A stretch of 64,000 nucleotides of DNA, from contig JBFLKU010000010.1 in NCBI GenBank assembly GCA_040883315.1, positions 1 through 64,000 of the forward strand. Reading direction: 5' to 3'. The notes beneath the pieces were generated by a model. It made no database searches. It saw only the letters and a list, made by a program, of their open reading frames with translations, and was not told the origin of the DNA. The DNA comes from JAFGUF01 sp040883315 (lineage in GTDB: Bacteria; Bacillota; Clostridia; Christensenellales; UMGS416). Positions within the stretch are counted from its first letter, which is position 1, and the number at the start of each line of letters is the position of its first letter. Shown here piece after piece: positions 60,894 to 64,000 of the stretch. The position numbers and the translations under genes are program-made.

Positions 60894-61426
60894 CTCGTCT
60901 CTTCCTTTCCACTTTTGTTAGCCTTCCAAAAAAGACTAACAAAAATGGCTGATGAAATTCACCAGCCTATTTGTGTTCCCCCCCGCAGCCTCCCCTTGAG
61001 GGGAGGTGGCACGCCTTTGCGTGTCGGAAGGGTGTTTATTCCCGTAATCTCGCAAATGTAACTGCTTGAGGGGTTAATATCACTATATCCCTCACCAGCC
61101 TCCCCTTGAGGGGAGGTGGCACGCCTTTGCGTGTCGGAAGGGTGTCTATTCCCGTGAGTTCCCAAATATAATCTGCTTAAAGGGTTAATATCTTTATCTT
61201 TCCCCCACTCAGCCTCCCCTTGAGGAGAGGTGGCACGCCTTTACGTGTCGGAAGGGTGTTTATTCCCGTGAACTCCCAAATATAATCTGCCCGGAATATA
61301 GCCATATCCCTCATCAGCCCTCGTCTTGTCAACACATTGCTTTCATTATTCCCGTTTCGCGGGAATTATTTTCGCAATGTGTATCGTCCCATTCCGCAGC
61401 TTACCAGTTCACGGCTATATCCCTCA
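60894..61426. other. 533-bp non-coding region with tandem array between coat and connector genes
   Basis: Almost wholly made of the ~110-bp repeat array (60955-61430). No gene is supported in either strand; the open frames in it are short and repetitive. Confidence 0.8.
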
Positions 61427-61430
61427 TTAG
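60955..61430. repeat. Tandem array of ~110-bp units with hairpins
   Basis: Three clear copies begin at 60987, 61097 and 61211, each with CCTCCCCTTGAGGGGAGG, then TGGCACGC, CTTTGCGTG and TCGGAAGGGTG, ending TATTCCCGT. The boundary TATCCCTCAYCAGCC recurs at about 61085, 61305 and 61413. The last unit carries a different hairpin (61332-61382). Confidence 0.88.
61332..61382. repeat. Long hairpin in the last array unit
   Basis: Outer stem ACACATTGC/GCAATGTGT encloses inner stem ATTCCCG/CGGGAAT. Confidence 0.7.
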
Positions 61431-62542
61431 CCCAAGCGCACTTGTGCTAATTCGGGATATACAGTCTTAAATCCATACAGCACATCCATGCTCATAATCT
61501 CTTTCTTTGTAGAGATATCATAGCTGCGCACCACTCTCAGTGTAATTCCGTTGAAAGACACCACATAGCCCTGTGCATCACTAGGAAGCGGCAGCGCACG
61601 TGTCACGAATGCAAATGCATTCTTGTGGAATCCCATGTTTCGCACGCTGTTTCCAGTCACAAATGTTATTTCCGCATTGTCTGCTATGCCGCCCTCTGGT
61701 GCAGCCGGATAAAATTTCACAGATGATATTGCATTTGTTGCAGCATCTTCAGTGTCTTCTGTCACCACATAGTTGTTGCCCGCAATAGTCATCAAGTCGC
61801 CCTTTTTCAGTCCGCCTGTCATAGCTGATGCATCAATAGCCATGGTGTATGCACCTGCCGCCACTGCTCCGTTCACTTTTGGGCTTGTTGCGCCTGCTGC
61901 CTCGCCTGCCTCGTGCTCATACACATGCTGCGAATAGTAGTTGTCCATGCCAAATACTCTGCCTACTTCGCCTTCACGCAGTGCTTGGCTTGTGCCGCTG
62001 TCAGATACTTTCACCAATGATGCCAATTGTGTAAATTTCGCATCAGCATCCACATCCCACACAGCTCTTCTGTTTGTCAATGGTGCTTTGTTGTTGTTCA
62101 GCCCTTTGCGGATGTCCGAAAAGTCGTCCAAATCGTCCGGTGTCACGCCGGCAGTTCCGCTAAAGTATGGAATATCCTTTGCTAGCTCCAGCCCCTCTTT
62201 GTTTATCTTCTCTGCCAGTGCCACAGCCATAGGCTCCATCACCTGTGATGCAAAGTCCTCCATAGATAGTGCCAGTTCCTTGGATGTAATCTCCACAGAC
62301 ACATCAGCCAGCTTGTCTATTTTCACGTCCACGCCGCCGATGGCTGCCTCTTGCACATCTATTGTGCTCTCAAAGTCATTTGCGGTAAAAATAGCAGGCT
62401 TCTTAATCTGTATTGTGTCCCCCTGCCCCACAAATTCTTCACTGTAGTCCTGATGGATAAGGTTTGGCATCAGCAGATTGTTCTGCAATATGGGCAATGC
62501 CTCCCTCGCAATGTTTTTCATGGTCAATAATGTGTTCGCCAT
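61427..62542 (-). CDS. Major capsid protein, P22 coat-like
   Basis: A 371-residue coat protein. N-terminal MANTLLTMKNIAREALPIL, GQGDTIQIKKPAIF, and a VEITSKELALSMEDFASQVM segment match the P22 gp5-like coat family; the middle (about 215-275) may be an inserted I-domain. ATG at 62542 follows AGAAAGGAAGGAAT. It lies downstream of the scaffold gene, as usual. Confidence 0.9.
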   Translation of the reverse strand: MANTLLTMKNIAREALPILQNNLLMPNLIHQDYSEEFVGQGDTIQIKKPAIFTANDFESTIDVQEAAIGGVDVKIDKLADVSVEITSKELALSMEDFASQVMEPMAVALAEKINKEGLELAKDIPYFSGTAGVTPDDLDDFSDIRKGLNNNKAPLTNRRAVWDVDADAKFTQLASLVKVSDSGTSQALREGEVGRVFGMDNYYSQHVYEHEAGEAAGATSPKVNGAVAAGAYTMAIDASAMTGGLKKGDLMTIAGNNYVVTEDTEDAATNAISSVKFYPAAPEGGIADNAEITFVTGNSVRNMGFHKNAFAFVTRALPLPSDAQGYVVSFNGITLRVVRSYDISTKKEIMSMDVLYGFKTVYPELAQVRLG

Positions 62543-62626
62543 ATTCCTTCCTTTCTTTTTCTGCAAATAAAAAGAGCCACAAGGCTCTTAATTCGCTTTA
62601 TATTATCTGAAAATCAGATTTTTGCT

Positions 62627-63028
62627 CTATCTTCCAAATTTCATTCGGAAATATTCATCGTCGCTCAGTGCGTCCATGTCCACTGTGCCTTTTGTGCCGC
62701 TGGGGTTTGTCCCCCCTGTCGTAGGCATCTCAAATAGATACCCATCTGTCACACGAATGCTTTGTATCTGCTCATCCACGCCCAGTATCTTTCCGTCCTC
62801 TATCTTCACCCTCTGCATGTCAATCAGTGCCTTCACAGCTCTTTTGTTTTTTGCCCTGCTCTCCTGCAGTCTGCTGTCCAGAAAATTCTCTAGCTGAATA
62901 TTCTCTATCTTCTTTTCATACTCCGCTATCTGTCTTTCCTTCTCCGCCAGCACCTGCTCCATGCTCTTTTGCTCTGGTGCTGGCTCGCTTTCTTTGCTTT
63001 TTTTCTCTGTTTCCCTTTTCTCGCTCAT
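62627..63028 (-). CDS. Phage scaffold protein (GP20-like)
   Basis: A 133-residue protein: a charged coiled coil (about 10-65, EKERQIAEYEKKIENIQLENF), then KNKRAVKALIDMQRVKIEDG and VDEQIQSIRVTDGYLFEM, typical of phage scaffolds that guide capsid assembly, and a C-terminal coat-binding tail. It precedes the coat gene. Confidence 0.87.
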   Translation of the reverse strand: MSEKRETEKKSKESEPAPEQKSMEQVLAEKERQIAEYEKKIENIQLENFLDSRLQESRAKNKRAVKALIDMQRVKIEDGKILGVDEQIQSIRVTDGYLFEMPTTGGTNPSGTKGTVDMDALSDDEYFRMKFGR

Positions 63029-63130
63029 TCTGCTCTCCTTTCAGGTTTTCACTCTTTTCTTCCCTCTATTTTTCGCATAATAAAAGCACATCGCTAAATG
63101 TACTGACTATATTTGCATTCTTTACTCGTC

Positions 63131-63180
63131 GCATCCCATCGTGTGGGATGTGGCACGCTTTTGCGTTTCGCAAGTGTGTC
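63131..63180. repeat. Diverged single copy of the array repeat
   Basis: GCATCCCATCGTGTGGGATG, then TGGCACGC, TTTTGCG and CAAGTGTG. The order and the TGGCACGC core match the 61-kb array while the first stem has quite different sequence but still pairs. Confidence 0.65.
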
Positions 63181-63193
63181 AATTTTCTAATTA

Positions 63194-63225
63194 AAAAAGG
63201 TATCTGCCAAAGCAAATACCTTTTT
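63194..63225 (-). terminator. Terminator of the DUF4064-type gene
   Basis: AAAAAGGTAT/ATACCTTTTT, 10 pairs with T-runs on both strands, 28 bp after the stop at 63253. Confidence 0.8.
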
Positions 63226-63252
63226 AATAAAGTCCTTATTATGTTTCAGTAA

Positions 63253-63723
63253 TTAATACTGCTCCATTGGTTGTGGCTCTGGTTGGCTGTTGTCTTTTAC
63301 AAATGCAAAAATACCACCCAGCAGGAACAATATGAATGAAAGAATTCCCCATACTGTAAACAGAAGTCCAATGCCTGCCAGCAGCATCATAACGCCAGCT
63401 GCAATGTTGTTCTTATTCACAATAGCAGCACCGATTATGCCCAGTACGCTTGCGATAACCATAAATATGCCTATTCCGTTCAAAATTCCGCCGGCCATTT
63501 TTGTGCCCATTTCAAATTCTTCAGAATTCAGTTCATATTCTATGTCCATGTCGCCGTATGCTTCTGCAAATTCCGGGTCTGCCTCCGCAATTTCAATGCT
63601 TTGTTCCATCATGTCTGTCAGTGCATCAGATTTGAACAATGAGCCCATTGCAAATGATAGCAATGCTGCTAATATGCCCAAAACTCCGCCGATTATTCCT
63701 AATACCATGCTTGCTTTTCTCAT
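63253..63723 (-). CDS. DUF4064-type membrane protein inserted in the phage head genes
   Basis: A 156-residue protein with one N-terminal hydrophobic segment (about 5-28), a short acidic extracellular loop (about 32-72), and two to three further hydrophobic segments, glycine-rich, with a Pro/Gln tail. This build fits DUF4064. It is not a phage structural protein and has its own promoter and terminator. It separates the scaffold gene from the upstream head gene. Confidence 0.72.
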   Translation of the reverse strand: MRKASMVLGIIGGVLGILAALLSFAMGSLFKSDALTDMMEQSIEIAEADPEFAEAYGDMDIEYELNSEEFEMGTKMAGGILNGIGIFMVIASVLGIIGAAIVNKNNIAAGVMMLLAGIGLLFTVWGILSFILFLLGGIFAFVKDNSQPEPQPMEQY

Positions 63724-63760
63724 ATAATCTACTTCCTTTTTAAGATTTATTATTTGCTTA

Positions 63761-63788
63761 ATTATACCATTTTATAGTGGATAATCAA
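63761..63788 (-). promoter_or_regulatory. Promoter of the DUF4064-type gene
   Basis: Minus-strand TTGATT, 16 bp, TATAAT with an extended TGG, about 40 bp before the ATG. Confidence 0.6.
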
Positions 63789-63904
63789 ACTACATTTATA
63801 TGTAGATTATATATCATTTTCAGCTTCTATTCAAAAAAATATTTAAAAAGTACAAAAACAAATCTATCACATGCGTTTTTCGCCCCGTGTCATACATCCG
63901 CTGC

Positions 63905-64000
63905 CTAGTACTTTATCTTCTTCTCTTCCATCTCGACCTCTGCAGTGCTCATTCCGCCGTACATTCTCAGCGCTCGCTCCACGCTCATTGTGGCTGCTCC
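63905..64000 (-). CDS. C-terminal end of an unidentified protein, probably a phage head protein
   Basis: Only 31 codons are visible before the TAG stop (ending ERALRMYGGMSTAEVEMEEK, then KIKY). The frame runs off the right edge. Its place upstream of the scaffold gene suggests a portal or minor head protein, but the visible part is too short to say. Confidence 0.45.
   Translation of the reverse strand, partial: GAATMSVERALRMYGGMSTAEVEMEEKKIKY

Larger units (their letters stand above)
46903..64000 (-). mobile_element. Prophage-derived late region, incomplete at the right edge
   Basis: All genes from 46903 to the window end run on the minus strand in phage late order: unidentified protein, scaffold, coat, connectors, tail completion, major tail protein, tail chaperones, tape measure, distal tail, fibre, Gp37-like protein, XhlA, holin and endolysin. 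No integrase, repressor, terminase or attachment site was identified; these may lie to the right. Five genes inside have non-phage character and several have their own promoters and terminators. Confidence 0.85.

Noticed and set aside
60955..61430. CRISPR array in the repeat region
   Set aside because: Units are about 110 bp with internal hairpins, and the sequence between modules is also repeated rather than unique spacers; no cas genes are present.

Overview
The window looks like a chromosomal segment of a low-GC, Gram-positive, Clostridia-type bacterium. Supporting signs are strong AGGAGG-type ribosome binding sites, sigma-A promoters (TTGACA/TATAAT), a DnaD-like plus DnaI/DnaC-like helicase-loading pair, a YtrA-type GntR regulator with ABC transporter, DegV, lipoproteins with canonical lipoboxes, and an rpmH-rnpA-yidD-yidC-jag cluster. 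No rRNA, tRNA, CRISPR array or transposase was seen, and the genus cannot be read from the sequence.

Layout. 1-6.7 kb: a partial membrane protein, a ZIP metal transporter, a transglutaminase-like lipoprotein, a PHP phosphoesterase, and a zinc-ribbon/SPFH pair resembling Bacillus YdjG/YdjI. 7-14.8 kb: an ABC operon with three tandem paralogous ~700-residue permeases, one ATPase and a GntR regulator carrying a palindromic operator. 15-20 kb: a lipoprotein, an anchored zinc metallopeptidase, an OmpR-type response regulator and its histidine kinase. 20-27.6 kb: helicase-loading genes, an aminotransferase, a methyltransferase, a ferredoxin-type aldo/keto reductase and an anchored sensor-like protein. 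27.9-31 kb: rpmH-rnpA-yidD-yidC-jag, without dnaA beside it, then luxS. 31-41 kb: DegV, a GH78-like glycosidase, Ogt, a pentapeptide protein, and a six-gene operon cobO-birA-P1 peptidase-acpS-phosphodiesterase-mtnN. MtnN and LuxS are consecutive steps of S-adenosylhomocysteine recycling. 41-46.8 kb: small envelope proteins and lipoproteins.

46.9-64 kb is a prophage or prophage-derived element, all on the minus strand and running off the right edge. In transcription order it holds an unidentified C-terminus, scaffold, P22-type coat protein, head-tail connectors, gp10-like protein, tail completion protein, major tail protein, tail-assembly chaperones G/GT with a 10-A slippery run, a 240-residue tape measure protein, distal tail protein, fibre-like proteins, a Gp37-like tail protein, XhlA-like protein, holin and endolysin. 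No integrase, repressor, terminase or complete portal gene is inside the window.

The unusual part is how often this late region is interrupted by non-phage genes, several with their own promoter and terminator: a DUF4064-type membrane protein, an AT-rich DUF2971-type protein, a radical SAM protein, a membrane-anchored protein and a lipoprotein. Non-coding structured repeats also occur: a tandem ~110-bp array beside the coat gene, twin 98-bp hairpin repeats beside the distal tail gene, and a duplicated 5' end of a fibre gene. With the very short tape measure this suggests either a small-tailed phage heavily loaded with cargo or a phage remnant being remodelled by the host.
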